Of a stretch of DNA of 62,077 nucleotides, positions 34,197 to 41,896 are shown piece by piece. The DNA is from Sulfuricurvum sp. Its GTDB lineage: Bacteria > Campylobacterota > Campylobacteria > Campylobacterales > Sulfurimonadaceae. How positions within the stretch are numbered: the first letter of the stretch is position 1; every line of letters starts with the position of its first letter. The notes under the pieces are model-generated. The model saw only the letters and a list, made by a program, of their open reading frames with translations, was not told where the DNA came from and made no database searches. Location of the stretch: the NCBI GenBank assembly GCA_024637215.1, contig JAGXFM010000032.1, forward strand, positions 1 through 62,077, given 5' to 3'. Both the position numbers and the translations under genes were made by a program.

Positions 34197-34945
34197 TGGA
34201 ATTGGTATTTATCTTTATTTTTGGGACGGCAATCGGTTCTTTTTTGAATGTTCTTATTCTCCGTATACCGCGCGATGAGAGTGTCTCATTTCCCGCTTCG
34301 CATTGTATGAGCTGTAACACCCCGCTGAAAGCTTGGCATAATGTTCCCATTCTCTCATGGCTTTTTTTGCGAGGGAAGTGTGCTTTTTGCGGAGCCAAGA
34401 TTTCCATCCAATACCCTCTGATTGAAATACTCAGCGGTCTTATTTTTCTCTTTAGCGCTCTAAAACTGGGGCTGACGTTCCAAGCATTCGGAGTCGCACT
34501 GACTTTTGATTTTCTTTTAGCCCTCTCCGCAATCGACTATCGCTATAAAATGGTACCTGATAGCCTCAACCTTGGAGCGCTCACGCTCGCCGTCTTTAGT
34601 GTCGCCTCGTTTGAGCAATTCGGATACAACGTCACCAATGCTCTGCTCTTTGCCGGAGGTTTTACACTCCTTCGTTTTTACCTCTCCTACGCCATCAAAA
34701 AAGAGGCGATGGGGGAAGCCGATATTATGATCGCCGCGACGATGGGGGCACTGCTGGGAGTACAGCTCGGTCTCGCCGCTATTTTTCTGGGTGCACTCTT
34801 GGCACTTCCCGCATTGATGCTAACCCGTGATGAGAGTGAAGAATCCAAACAACTCCCCTTTATCCCCTTTTTAGCGATGGGATGTTGGCTTGTTTTGATG
34901 TTTGATACCTATGTCAACAACTTCATGGTGGGTATCTATGGGTAA
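34196..34945 (+). CDS. pilD: Type IV prepilin peptidase (leader peptidase / N-methyltransferase)
   Basis: 249 residues, seven or eight hydrophobic helices. It cleaves and N-methylates type IV pilin-like proteins. The cytoplasmic zinc-type cysteine domain is present (MSCNTPLKAWHNVP, then CAFCGAKIS). The catalytic aspartates are in LLALSAIDYRYKMVPD and AMGEADIMIAATMGA. No pilin gene is near. The start ATG overlaps the uppS stop; the last codons overlap the LptF/G start. Confidence 0.92.
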   Translation: MELVFIFIFGTAIGSFLNVLILRIPRDESVSFPASHCMSCNTPLKAWHNVPILSWLFLRGKCAFCGAKISIQYPLIEILSGLIFLFSALKLGLTFQAFGVALTFDFLLALSAIDYRYKMVPDSLNLGALTLAVFSVASFEQFGYNVTNALLFAGGFTLLRFYLSYAIKKEAMGEADIMIAATMGALLGVQLGLAAIFLGALLALPALMLTRDESEESKQLPFIPFLAMGCWLVLMFDTYVNNFMVGIYG

Positions 34946-35960
34946 ATTACGCCGTTACATTTTATCGCATCTGTCGATACTCTTTTTCTCAATTTTCCTC
35001 CCCCTCTTTGCGATTGCCTCGGTCATTTTTATGATCAAACTCGCGACCTACACGGCGGTCATTCAGCTGAGCATTGCGGAGATGGGAAAACTCTACTTGT
35101 TTGTTGTCCCTGAGCTGCTGTTTTATACCCTCCCTATCGCGTTTGTCGTCGGCGGGTCATTAGCCCTATACCGCCTCTCCAATGATAATGAGATGGTCGT
35201 CGTCTTCTCTTTGGGGATCTCACCCTCGTTTGTAGCAAGAGTTTTAGCCCTCCCCGCATTCTTCTTGAGTATTCTCCTCTTTGTCAACTTTGTCGTCGTC
35301 ACCCCTTATATCAAAATCATCTCCGCGAACTTTTTAGAGAAAAAAAAGGCGGAAGCAAAATTCAACCTTTCGGCTTCGGAGTTTGGCCACCATTTCGGAG
35401 AGTGGATGCTTTTTATCAACAAAAGCGACTCAGAATCGCGTGCATTTGGAGATGTCGTCCTCTTTAACAAAGAGATGAAAAGTGAAATCCTGATTACCGC
35501 CGATAAAGCCGAATTGATCAACAAAAACGGCGTATTACAGTTACGGCTAGATACCGGAAAAAGTTACAGCTATGATGACAATCTCCTGAAAACAATGCTT
35601 TTCAAAACAGCTTATATCAACGATATGATGAATACCGATACAACCATCTATCGTAATACACTCGATTATTGGACCAATAGCGAAAAACGGGAGAAAAAAA
35701 ATCAGCTTCTCATTACCAATACCCTTTTAAGTCTCTTCCCCCTCCTCTCAATCTTTTTGATTATTGCGCTGGGGGTAGTCCACGCCCGCCATCAAAAACG
35801 GTGGATATATCTGTGGCTTTTCCTCTCCATCATCGGATTTTACTCTGCCGCGATCATCACCCAACAATGGTTCGGGTTCCATACGATTTGGATCGTTACC
35901 CTCGGATGGCTTCTCATTACCTACGGATTTTATAAACGTCTGGTGGGGAGCCGTTTTTGA
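34938..35960 (+). CDS. LptF/LptG-family LPS export permease
   Basis: 340 residues starting MGKLRRYILSHLSILFF at the ATG at 34938, inside the end of the peptidase gene. Three N-terminal membrane helices (about 10-35, 45-75, 90-115), a periplasmic beta-jellyroll region (about 125-250) and three C-terminal helices (about 258-340) form the YjgP/YjgQ pattern. Part of the LptB2FG complex moving lipopolysaccharide to the outer membrane. Whether it is LptF or LptG is not decided from sequence. It overlaps the peptidase gene by eight bases and the truA TTG by four. Confidence 0.87.
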   Translation: MGKLRRYILSHLSILFFSIFLPLFAIASVIFMIKLATYTAVIQLSIAEMGKLYLFVVPELLFYTLPIAFVVGGSLALYRLSNDNEMVVVFSLGISPSFVARVLALPAFFLSILLFVNFVVVTPYIKIISANFLEKKKAEAKFNLSASEFGHHFGEWMLFINKSDSESRAFGDVVLFNKEMKSEILITADKAELINKNGVLQLRLDTGKSYSYDDNLLKTMLFKTAYINDMMNTDTTIYRNTLDYWTNSEKREKKNQLLITNTLLSLFPLLSIFLIIALGVVHARHQKRWIYLWLFLSIIGFYSAAIITQQWFGFHTIWIVTLGWLLITYGFYKRLVGSRF

Positions 35961-36685
35961 ACCGAGCTAAAATTACGATGAGCTACAACGGCTCAGCGTT
36001 TATGGGGTCTCAACAGCAGCCCACCACTCATGAAACCGTTATCGGAACCCTTATCATCGCCCTCAAACGGCTCAAAATCAACTCCGCCCCCAAAGGCTCA
36101 GGACGAACTGATCGAGGTGTCCACGCCACCCATCAAGTAATGCACATTGACCTCCCTCTCTTTTGGACAGATTTAACACGACTCAAAGAGATGCTTAATC
36201 TCCAACTCCCCAATTCGTTGCGCATACTGCGAATCGAATTTGTGGAGAGTGATTTTCATGCCCGCTACAGTGCCAAGCGTCGGGTCTACCGCTACATCAT
36301 CAAAGAGGGGACGACCAACCCGTTTGAGGACAACTTCGTCTCGTTTATCCCCGCCCTCAACCGTGAGATCATTACCGATGCGATCCAATGTTTCGAGGGG
36401 ACGCATAGCTTTGAGCTATTCAAAAAAAGCGGTAACGATATGGATCATTTTACCCGCATCATCTACCGCGCCTATGCCTACTCATACAAAGGATATTTTG
36501 TCCTCGTATTCGAGGGGAACGGATTTTTACGCTCCCAAATCCGCCTTATGGTCGGTTTTTTACTCCGTATCTCGGCAGGAAAGGCGACGAAAGAGCAGCT
36601 TATCGAGCAGTTAAACTGTGTCAAGCGATACTCCACCGATATCGCTCCTCATAACGGACTTTACCTCACTCATATCAAGTATTAG
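35957..36685 (+). CDS. truA: tRNA pseudouridine(38-40) synthase
   Basis: 242 residues that isomerise uridines 38-40 in the anticodon arm. The catalytic aspartate is in GSGRTDRGVHATHQVMHIDL (KGSGRTDRGVHA). ARYSAKRRVYRYIIKEG, GTHSFELFKKSG and FLRSQIRLMVGFLLRI are also typical. The TTG start at 35957 overlaps the preceding stop and gives the usual short N-terminus before MSYNGSAF; no better ATG exists upstream. Last gene of the glmU operon. Confidence 0.93.
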   Translation: MNRAKITMSYNGSAFMGSQQQPTTHETVIGTLIIALKRLKINSAPKGSGRTDRGVHATHQVMHIDLPLFWTDLTRLKEMLNLQLPNSLRILRIEFVESDFHARYSAKRRVYRYIIKEGTTNPFEDNFVSFIPALNREIITDAIQCFEGTHSFELFKKSGNDMDHFTRIIYRAYAYSYKGYFVLVFEGNGFLRSQIRLMVGFLLRISAGKATKEQLIEQLNCVKRYSTDIAPHNGLYLTHIKY

Positions 36686-36778
36686 TCAACTACACTCAAC
36701 TTAATTGATAGCTCTTGCATTATTAAAACTATTTCGTTACAATCACAGCTCAAAAATTTAACCTAAAAGGATAGCTTC

Positions 36779-38659
36779 ATGGCAAAACATCAGTTCCAGA
36801 CTGAAGTCTCACAAATCTTACATCTCATGATCCACTCTTTGTACTCCAACAAAGAGATTTTCGTCCGCGAGCTTGTCTCTAACTCTTCGGATGCCCTCGA
36901 TAAACTCAACATGCTCGTCCTCACCGACGAAGCCTACAAAGGGGTCAACTTCGCCCCTCGTATCGACATCGTGATCGACAAAGAGGGCAAAACCCTCAGC
37001 ATCAGCGACACAGGTATCGGGATGAACGAAGCCGATCTCGTAGAGAACCTCGGAACCATCGCGAAATCGGGAACCAAAGCGTTCTTAGAAAAACTCTCAG
37101 GCGATCAGAAAAAAGATTCGAACCTTATCGGTCAGTTCGGGGTCGGTTTCTACGCCTCGTTTATGGTAGCCGATAAAGTCGAAGTTATTTCTCGTAAAGC
37201 GGGAGAAGAGCAAGCCTATAAATGGTCATCTATGGCAGGAAGCGAATACGATCTCGAACCTGCAGAACGTGATTCTCATGGTACGACGATCATCATGCAC
37301 CTAAAAGACGATGAGAGCGAGTTTTTAGAAACTCACCGCATCGATAGCATCGTTAAAAAATACTCCAACCACATCCCTTTCCCGATCTACATGGACAAAG
37401 AGGAGTGGGTAGCCCCAGCCGAGGGTGAGGAAAAAGGTCACAACGAGACTGTTAACAAACAAATCAATAAAGCCAATGCATTGTGGACGATCAGCAAATC
37501 AGAGATTTCTGATGAAGAGTACAAAGATTTCTACTCTAGCATCGCTCACGATTCGAGTGAGCCGTTAGCATGGATGCACAATAAAGCCGAAGGTGCATTA
37601 GAGTACACCACCCTCTTCTACGTCCCTGCAAAAGCACCAATGGACTTGTACCGTGTCGATTACCAAAGCGGTATCAAACTCTACATCAACCGTGTCTTCA
37701 TCACCGACGATGAAAAAGAGCTTATGCCGACCTACCTCCGTTTCCTTCGCGGGGTGATCGACTCTGCCGACCTTCCATTGAACGTCAGCCGTGAAATCCT
37801 CCAAAGCAACCGCGTTATGGCGAAAATCAAAAACGCATCGGTTAAAAAAGTCCTCAGCGAACTCGCAAAAGTCTCTGAAAACGACGCTGAGAAATACGAT
37901 GCGTTCTACAAAGAGTTCGGAAATGTCCTCAAAGAGGGATTGTATAGCGACATGGGGAACCGTGAGCGCATCCTAGAACTTCTCAAACTCAACACGCTCA
38001 ACAGTGCCGAGCCGGTCATGTTCGGTAAATTCGTAGAGGGTGTAGACGCTGAGAAAAAAGAGATCTATTACATCTCTGCGAAAATGTCTCTCCAAATGCT
38101 CAAAAATTCCCCTGCGCTTGAGCGTTTCAAAGCAAAAGGGATCGATGTATTGGTACTCAACGAAGAGATCGACACGATCGTCTTCCCGATGGTAACCGAG
38201 TACAACGAGTATAAATTCGTCAACGTTACCGACGCGAAGCTCGAAGAGTCCGAAGAGGAGAAAAAAGAGCACGAAGAGAAAGCCAAAGGGCTTGAGTCTT
38301 TCGTAGGACAACTCCAAACTGCTCTTGGTGAGAACGTATCGAAAGTTGAAACGACCTTTGATCTCACCGAGTCTGCCGTATGTCTAAAAGTCGATAAAGA
38401 AGACCAAGGGTACATGATGGCGCAGATGATGAAACAGTTCGGAAACATGGGCGGTGATTTCCCGGCTCCAAAACCGATTCTTCAAATCAATCCGAACCAT
38501 GAGTTGATCAAAAAGCTCAGCGACTCAGCAGACATGAACCTCATCGATGATGCGGCGCATGTCTTGCTCGATCAGGCGAAACTTTATGAGGGTGAGACAC
38601 TTGCAGACACCGCAGGGTTTATCGCACGTCTAAATCGCATTATGGCGAAAGCTTTATAG
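36779..38659 (+). CDS. htpG: Chaperone protein HtpG (Hsp90)
   Basis: Full-length 626-residue bacterial Hsp90 dimeric ATPase chaperone. The N-terminal ATP site is shown by YSNKEIFVRELVSNSSDALD, ISDTGIGMNEADLVENLGTI and GQFGVGFYASFMVAD. The middle domain has LYINRVFITDDEKELMP, YLRFLRGVIDSADLPLNVSR. The C-terminal dimerisation part ends with GFIARLNRIMAKAL. RBS AAAAGGATAGCTTC precedes the ATG; a separate promoter with a weak TACAAT lies in the 93-base gap after truA. Confidence 0.97.
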   Translation: MAKHQFQTEVSQILHLMIHSLYSNKEIFVRELVSNSSDALDKLNMLVLTDEAYKGVNFAPRIDIVIDKEGKTLSISDTGIGMNEADLVENLGTIAKSGTKAFLEKLSGDQKKDSNLIGQFGVGFYASFMVADKVEVISRKAGEEQAYKWSSMAGSEYDLEPAERDSHGTTIIMHLKDDESEFLETHRIDSIVKKYSNHIPFPIYMDKEEWVAPAEGEEKGHNETVNKQINKANALWTISKSEISDEEYKDFYSSIAHDSSEPLAWMHNKAEGALEYTTLFYVPAKAPMDLYRVDYQSGIKLYINRVFITDDEKELMPTYLRFLRGVIDSADLPLNVSREILQSNRVMAKIKNASVKKVLSELAKVSENDAEKYDAFYKEFGNVLKEGLYSDMGNRERILELLKLNTLNSAEPVMFGKFVEGVDAEKKEIYYISAKMSLQMLKNSPALERFKAKGIDVLVLNEEIDTIVFPMVTEYNEYKFVNVTDAKLEESEEEKKEHEEKAKGLESFVGQLQTALGENVSKVETTFDLTESAVCLKVDKEDQGYMMAQMMKQFGNMGGDFPAPKPILQINPNHELIKKLSDSADMNLIDDAAHVLLDQAKLYEGETLADTAGFIARLNRIMAKAL

Positions 38660-38661
38660 TC

Positions 38662-38700
38662 ATTCCGTACTTCATGTGCCCTTTAGGGTAGATACGGAAT
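38662..38700 (+). terminator. Hairpin after htpG, probable terminator
   Basis: ATTCCGTA (38662-38669) and TACGGAAT (38693-38700) form a perfect eight-base stem just after the htpG stop. Between them the short CCCTTTAGGG hairpin may form too. The following CTATTTCTC is only weakly U-rich, so termination strength is uncertain. Confidence 0.5.
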
Positions 38701-38712
38701 CTATTTCTCGTC

Positions 38713-38732
38713 ATTCCCGCGAAGGCGGGAAT
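38713..38732. repeat. Palindromic repeat (ATTCCCGC-GAAG-GCGGGAAT)
   Basis: ATTCCCGC (38713-38720) and GCGGGAAT (38725-38732) form a perfect eight-base stem with the loop GAAG, within CGTCATTCCCGCGAAGG. From memory, this same palindrome is scattered through intergenic regions of many proteobacterial genomes. It precedes the second AT-rich orphan gene. Confidence 0.65.
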
Positions 38733-38858
38733 CAATTACTTGAACTTCTATATTACTCAAAGCCAATATCTCTTTTTTCAAAATATATTTTAATAGTAAT
38801 TGAACCAAGTTTATAATATTTTTATGATAATATTAAATTAAATTTGATAAGGATTTAT

Positions 38859-39512
38859 ATGGAAGATTTTAAAGATATTGTTGAATTAATATATTTTTTT
38901 AGTGGTCCGTTGTTAGTATTAGTTGCATATTTGGCATTAGATCAAATAAAAGTATCAAAAAATCAAATATTAGAACAACGTAATGCATTAATAATTACTT
39001 CTAAAAGAGAATCACTTAAATTATCCTCCGAACAAATAACTTTTTATGGTAAGGAAATTATTCCATCATTAAATATTTTAGATCATAGAATAGAATCTGA
39101 AAATATAGAATTTTTCAAAAAATCAAAAGTAACGATTCGTGATGATGGAATCTCAGTAGTTCCGTATTATGAAACAAATGATTTTGATAAATTAAATAAA
39201 ATAGTTCCTGAATTCACTAAAGCATTAAATTTACTAGAAGGATTTTCAACATATTTCATATCTGGAGTAGCTGATGAAAAGTTTGCATATAGATCACTTT
39301 CAACAACTTTTTGTGAATCTATTAAAGATATATTACCACTAATAATTTATGTATCTGATGACGGACATCGTTTTTCAGCTACTATCGAATTGTTTGTCAT
39401 GTGGAATAGTAGAATGGAAACCGAAAGTATCAAAAAAGAAAAAGCTGAACTTGAAAAGCGACTAAAAAATAAAAAAGAAATATCTATAAATACTCTTGGT
39501 GTAGAAATATAA
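38859..39512 (+). CDS. AT-rich orphan protein with one N-terminal membrane segment
   Basis: 217 residues from the ATG at 38859 (AAGGATTTAT upstream); an in-frame TTG at 38844 is less likely. One membrane helix (about residues 7-29: DIVELIYFFSGPLLVLVAYL) is followed by a soluble, charged helical domain. The ending EKAELEKRLKNKKEIS suggests a coiled coil. Not recognised. Codon use (ATA, TTA, AAA) and base content differ sharply from htpG next door, suggesting recent transfer. Palindromic elements flank it at 38713-38732 and 39524-39545. The single-helix-plus-domain form recurs in proteins of mobile defence loci, but no domain supports such a role. Confidence 0.72.
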   Translation: MEDFKDIVELIYFFSGPLLVLVAYLALDQIKVSKNQILEQRNALIITSKRESLKLSSEQITFYGKEIIPSLNILDHRIESENIEFFKKSKVTIRDDGISVVPYYETNDFDKLNKIVPEFTKALNLLEGFSTYFISGVADEKFAYRSLSTTFCESIKDILPLIIYVSDDGHRFSATIELFVMWNSRMETESIKKEKAELEKRLKNKKEISINTLGVEI

Positions 39513-39523
39513 TTTTTCCCTCG

Positions 39524-39545
39524 TTCCCAAGCTCTAGCTTGGGAA
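39524..39545. repeat. Palindromic repeat (TTCCCAAGCT-CT-AGCTTGGGAA)
   Basis: A perfect ten-base stem: TTCCCAAGCT (39524-39533) and AGCTTGGGAA (39536-39545), two-base spacer. From memory, this palindrome (CGTTCCCAAGCTCxAGCTTGGGAAC) recurs in intergenic regions of many bacteria. It lies 12 bases after the orphan gene's stop and could also act as its terminator. Confidence 0.65.
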
Positions 39546-39569
39546 TCCATAGTCTTGGAAGTCTTGGGG

Positions 39570-39591
39570 TCAGGTGATAACTATAACCTGA
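39570..39591. repeat. Short inverted repeat TCAGGT...ACCTGA
   Basis: TCAGGT (39570-39575) and ACCTGA (39586-39591) with a ten-base spacer GATAACTATA lie in the gap between the orphan gene and the GGDEF gene. No role can be assigned. Confidence 0.35.
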
Positions 39592-39675
39592 AAGTATTCA
39601 AATTTTTTGCTTCCCTTCTCTCACCCAACATTTCAAACCTTCTCTGTACTTTTCTCTTTAGCCGAAAAGTAGCAA

Positions 39676-39706
39676 AAGAGCATACCGTTACCCTACCGTT
39701 GCTCTT
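39676..39706 (-). terminator. Terminator spanning the stop codon of the GGDEF gene
   Basis: On the minus strand AAGAGCA (39700-39706) and TGCTCTT (39676-39682) form a seven-base stem; the loop holds the TAG stop at 39693-39695 and two copies of ACGGTA. T-rich sequence follows. The hairpin thus includes the end of the coding region. Confidence 0.5.
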
Positions 39707-40850
39707 GCATCTCTATAAAAAAGGGAACATCATACATCTGAATTTGGTTTCTACCGCTCTCTTTGGCTTTATACAGCTCCTCATCCGCCCGCTGAATGAT
39801 TTTCTCCGTCGTATCCCCGTTCATGTATTCTGTAATCCCCGCACTGATGGTGATGTTGCGTGCGGAAGAAAAATCGTTTTCCATAATGGTGACCCGAATG
39901 CTTTCAGCAATATGGAAAGCTTGCTGCGCTGTCGTCTTGGGAAGGAGAATCAAAAATTCCTCTCCTCCCCATCGTCCTACATAATCAATCCGTCGAACGG
40001 ATTTTTGTAATATTTTAGAGAGCTGCTCAATAACGCGGTCACCGGTATTGTGCCCATACGTGTCGTTTATCTCTTTAAAATAATCGATATCGATTAAGAT
40101 AAGCGAAAAGGTTTCATTATAGAGTTTGGCTCTCTCAATCTCGATCTCGCAATAGGTCTCTATTTTCATCCTGTTGTACAATCCGCTCAATTTATCAATA
40201 GTAGCCAATTGTTCCAATTTTCGGGCATCAAGAAAAATACGCTTATTATTCTTTTCAAGTATAAATGCCGTCACAATCCCAAATGAAAAAGCGGAGAACA
40301 TCCATAATTGATGCAAATAAAAGATCTCTTCCGGCATCAAAGAATAGACTTGATACCCCAACGTCATGACAAAGCACATCGAAGCACTGACAAGAGCATA
40401 AGAAAACCGCAGTCCCGATATGGCAAAAATCCAAATAACGATTAAATAAACTTCCGTGGAATAGAGTTCAGACAAATAAATCGGTGAGCTACGCAGCAAT
40501 TCGGTTAAATATAAATTGCCCATATTCGCAAGGACAGGGGAAATAGCCAATATTAAAATCATCGGCTTATAAAGTCTTTGAAAAAAAGTCATCGCACTGA
40601 TGAAAAACAGTAGAGAAGGTAAAAAATACAAATGGAGTGATGTCGCAAAGGAGAGAGTATCGAGGGATAAAATATCACGTTCTATGTAGGAAGCGATAAC
40701 ATAAAGCAGACCAGTCAGAAACGATATAATGCGTATCTGAACCATACGAGCAGGCTGATCCCACGCTTCGAACTCTTTTTTTAAGCTTAGCGATCCGTTT
40801 TCACGAAGTGGATCAAAAGAAACGAGAAGACTCCGCATAAGTTTAAACAT
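39693..40850 (-). CDS. Membrane-bound diguanylate cyclase (GGDEF domain)
   Basis: 385 residues. Some six hydrophobic helices (about 40-200) form an N-terminal membrane sensor module, followed by a GGDEF domain (about 215-378) beginning LATIDKLSGLYNRMKIET. The active site is GRWGGEEFLILLP, and the RRID five residues before GGEEF forms the inhibitory c-di-GMP site. It should therefore make c-di-GMP and be product-inhibited. No EAL domain is present. The signal is unknown. Monocistronic, with a terminator hairpin spanning its stop codon. Confidence 0.92.
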   Translation of the reverse strand: MFKLMRSLLVSFDPLRENGSLSLKKEFEAWDQPARMVQIRIISFLTGLLYVIASYIERDILSLDTLSFATSLHLYFLPSLLFFISAMTFFQRLYKPMILILAISPVLANMGNLYLTELLRSSPIYLSELYSTEVYLIVIWIFAISGLRFSYALVSASMCFVMTLGYQVYSLMPEEIFYLHQLWMFSAFSFGIVTAFILEKNNKRIFLDARKLEQLATIDKLSGLYNRMKIETYCEIEIERAKLYNETFSLILIDIDYFKEINDTYGHNTGDRVIEQLSKILQKSVRRIDYVGRWGGEEFLILLPKTTAQQAFHIAESIRVTIMENDFSSARNITISAGITEYMNGDTTEKIIQRADEELYKAKESGRNQIQMYDVPFFIEMQEQR

Positions 40851-40943
40851 CTATCCTCTATTTTTTGAGTCACTTGCACCTTGAATCAATGCCGCTTTTT
40901 TGATCCATTATAGCATCAGGTCGCTTTTTATCTACATAAACAT

Positions 40944-40990
40944 AAAGGTGTCAGAAAAAAAGAAAAAAAGGGGACAGGCTACTTTTTTAC
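40944..40990. repeat. Possible REP-type remnant with GGGGACAGGCTACTTTTTT
   Basis: AAAGGTGTCAGAAAAAAAG followed by A-rich sequence, GGGGACAGGCTACTTTTTTA. From memory, GTGTCAG and GGGGACAGGCTACTTTTT signatures accompany REP-associated Y1 transposase genes in many proteobacteria. No transposase frame is nearby, so this would be an orphan copy or chance similarity. Confidence 0.4.
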
Positions 40991-41047
40991 TCGTTCCAAA
41001 GCAATAGTTCTGCTACAATTCACCCAAAAAAAGTACCCTTTAATCCC

Positions 41048-41512
41048 ATGAAAATCACCCCTGTTACCGAAACCAACTCCCCTATCTATCACAACCTCGT
41101 CCAATGCTACGAAGCAGAGTTCTCACCGATTACGGGTAAGAAACCGAACGCTTCGGGTCTGTTCGAACTCGATACCCATCTAGGCAGCGATACCCTAGGC
41201 TTTTTACTCCAAATTGATGATACTCCCGCAGGAATCGCCGCGATCAAGTGCAAAGAGACTCATAGCTATGAGATGTGCGAGTTTTACGTTGTCCCCTATT
41301 TTCGGAAAAACAATATCGGAATGCGATTTGCCCATGATATCTGGAAAAACTATCTCGGAGAGTGGGAGATTAAACAGATTCGGGGAGCTGAGTATGCCAC
41401 CGCATTTTGGCGTAAAACAATAAGCTCTTTTAACGAGACGGCCTATACCGAAGAGAGCTATGATGATCCCTATTGGGGAAGCGTCACGAGACAGAAATTT
41501 ACCGTCAATTAA
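41048..41512 (+). CDS. GNAT-family N-acetyltransferase
   Basis: 154 residues with a GNAT fold: the beta-4 strand YEMCEFYVVPYFRKNNIGMRFAHDIWKNY holds the acetyl-CoA pyrophosphate loop (RKNNIGMRFA in place of R/QxxGxG/A). The N-terminal part, LVQCYEAEFSPITGKKP, and LGFLLQIDDTPAGIAAIK are typical of small acetyltransferases acting on free small molecules. The substrate is unknown. ATG at 41048; promoter TACAAT at about 41016. Confidence 0.82.
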   Translation: MKITPVTETNSPIYHNLVQCYEAEFSPITGKKPNASGLFELDTHLGSDTLGFLLQIDDTPAGIAAIKCKETHSYEMCEFYVVPYFRKNNIGMRFAHDIWKNYLGEWEIKQIRGAEYATAFWRKTISSFNETAYTEESYDDPYWGSVTRQKFTVN

Positions 41513-41613
41513 GCGAGCATATTCTTCCTTATCACTTTTAATTACAATAATTAACATTATATGTTATTTTAAATGATACAATGATTTAAATTCATTCGAA
41601 AAAAGGGATCACC

Positions 41614-41769
41614 ATGAAACGTACACTACTTATCGCTACCGCATTACTACTCTGCACAGGATGCTCAGCTACTTGGAAAGGGATGAAAGAAGATACCTCT
41701 AATGCAACCACTTGGACAAAGGGTGAAGTAAACGAAGGGGCAACATCCGTCAAAACAAAAACGGAATAA
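41614..41769 (+). CDS. Small entericidin-like lipoprotein
   Basis: 51 residues. The hydrophobic signal MKRTLLIATALLLCTGC ends in a lipobox-like CTGC with the modifiable cysteine at 17; position -3 is C and -4 L, a slightly weak lipobox. The mature part (SATWKGMKEDTSNATTWTKG) resembles entericidin-type lipoproteins (GCxTxxGxGxD pattern). The RBS AAAAGGGATCACC gives a clear start. Entericidins have been linked to cell lysis or envelope stress, but that role is not proven here. Confidence 0.75.
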   Translation: MKRTLLIATALLLCTGCSATWKGMKEDTSNATTWTKGEVNEGATSVKTKTE

Positions 41770-41780
41770 AATTCCCTAGC

Positions 41781-41800
41781 TTCCACTCTCCCGAGTGGAA
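41781..41800. terminator. Hairpin after the small lipoprotein gene
   Basis: TTCCACTC (41781-41788), loop TCCC, GAGTGGAA (41793-41800): a perfect eight-base stem. No long T run follows, so it may terminate weakly or protect the transcript. Confidence 0.5.
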
Positions 41801-41896
41801 ATACATACAGCAACTTCTGCTCTTCATCATCCATGACTATTTCTTACGTAAAACGATGTAGAATGAAGTATATGCTTTAGCAACAAGGGGTTATGA

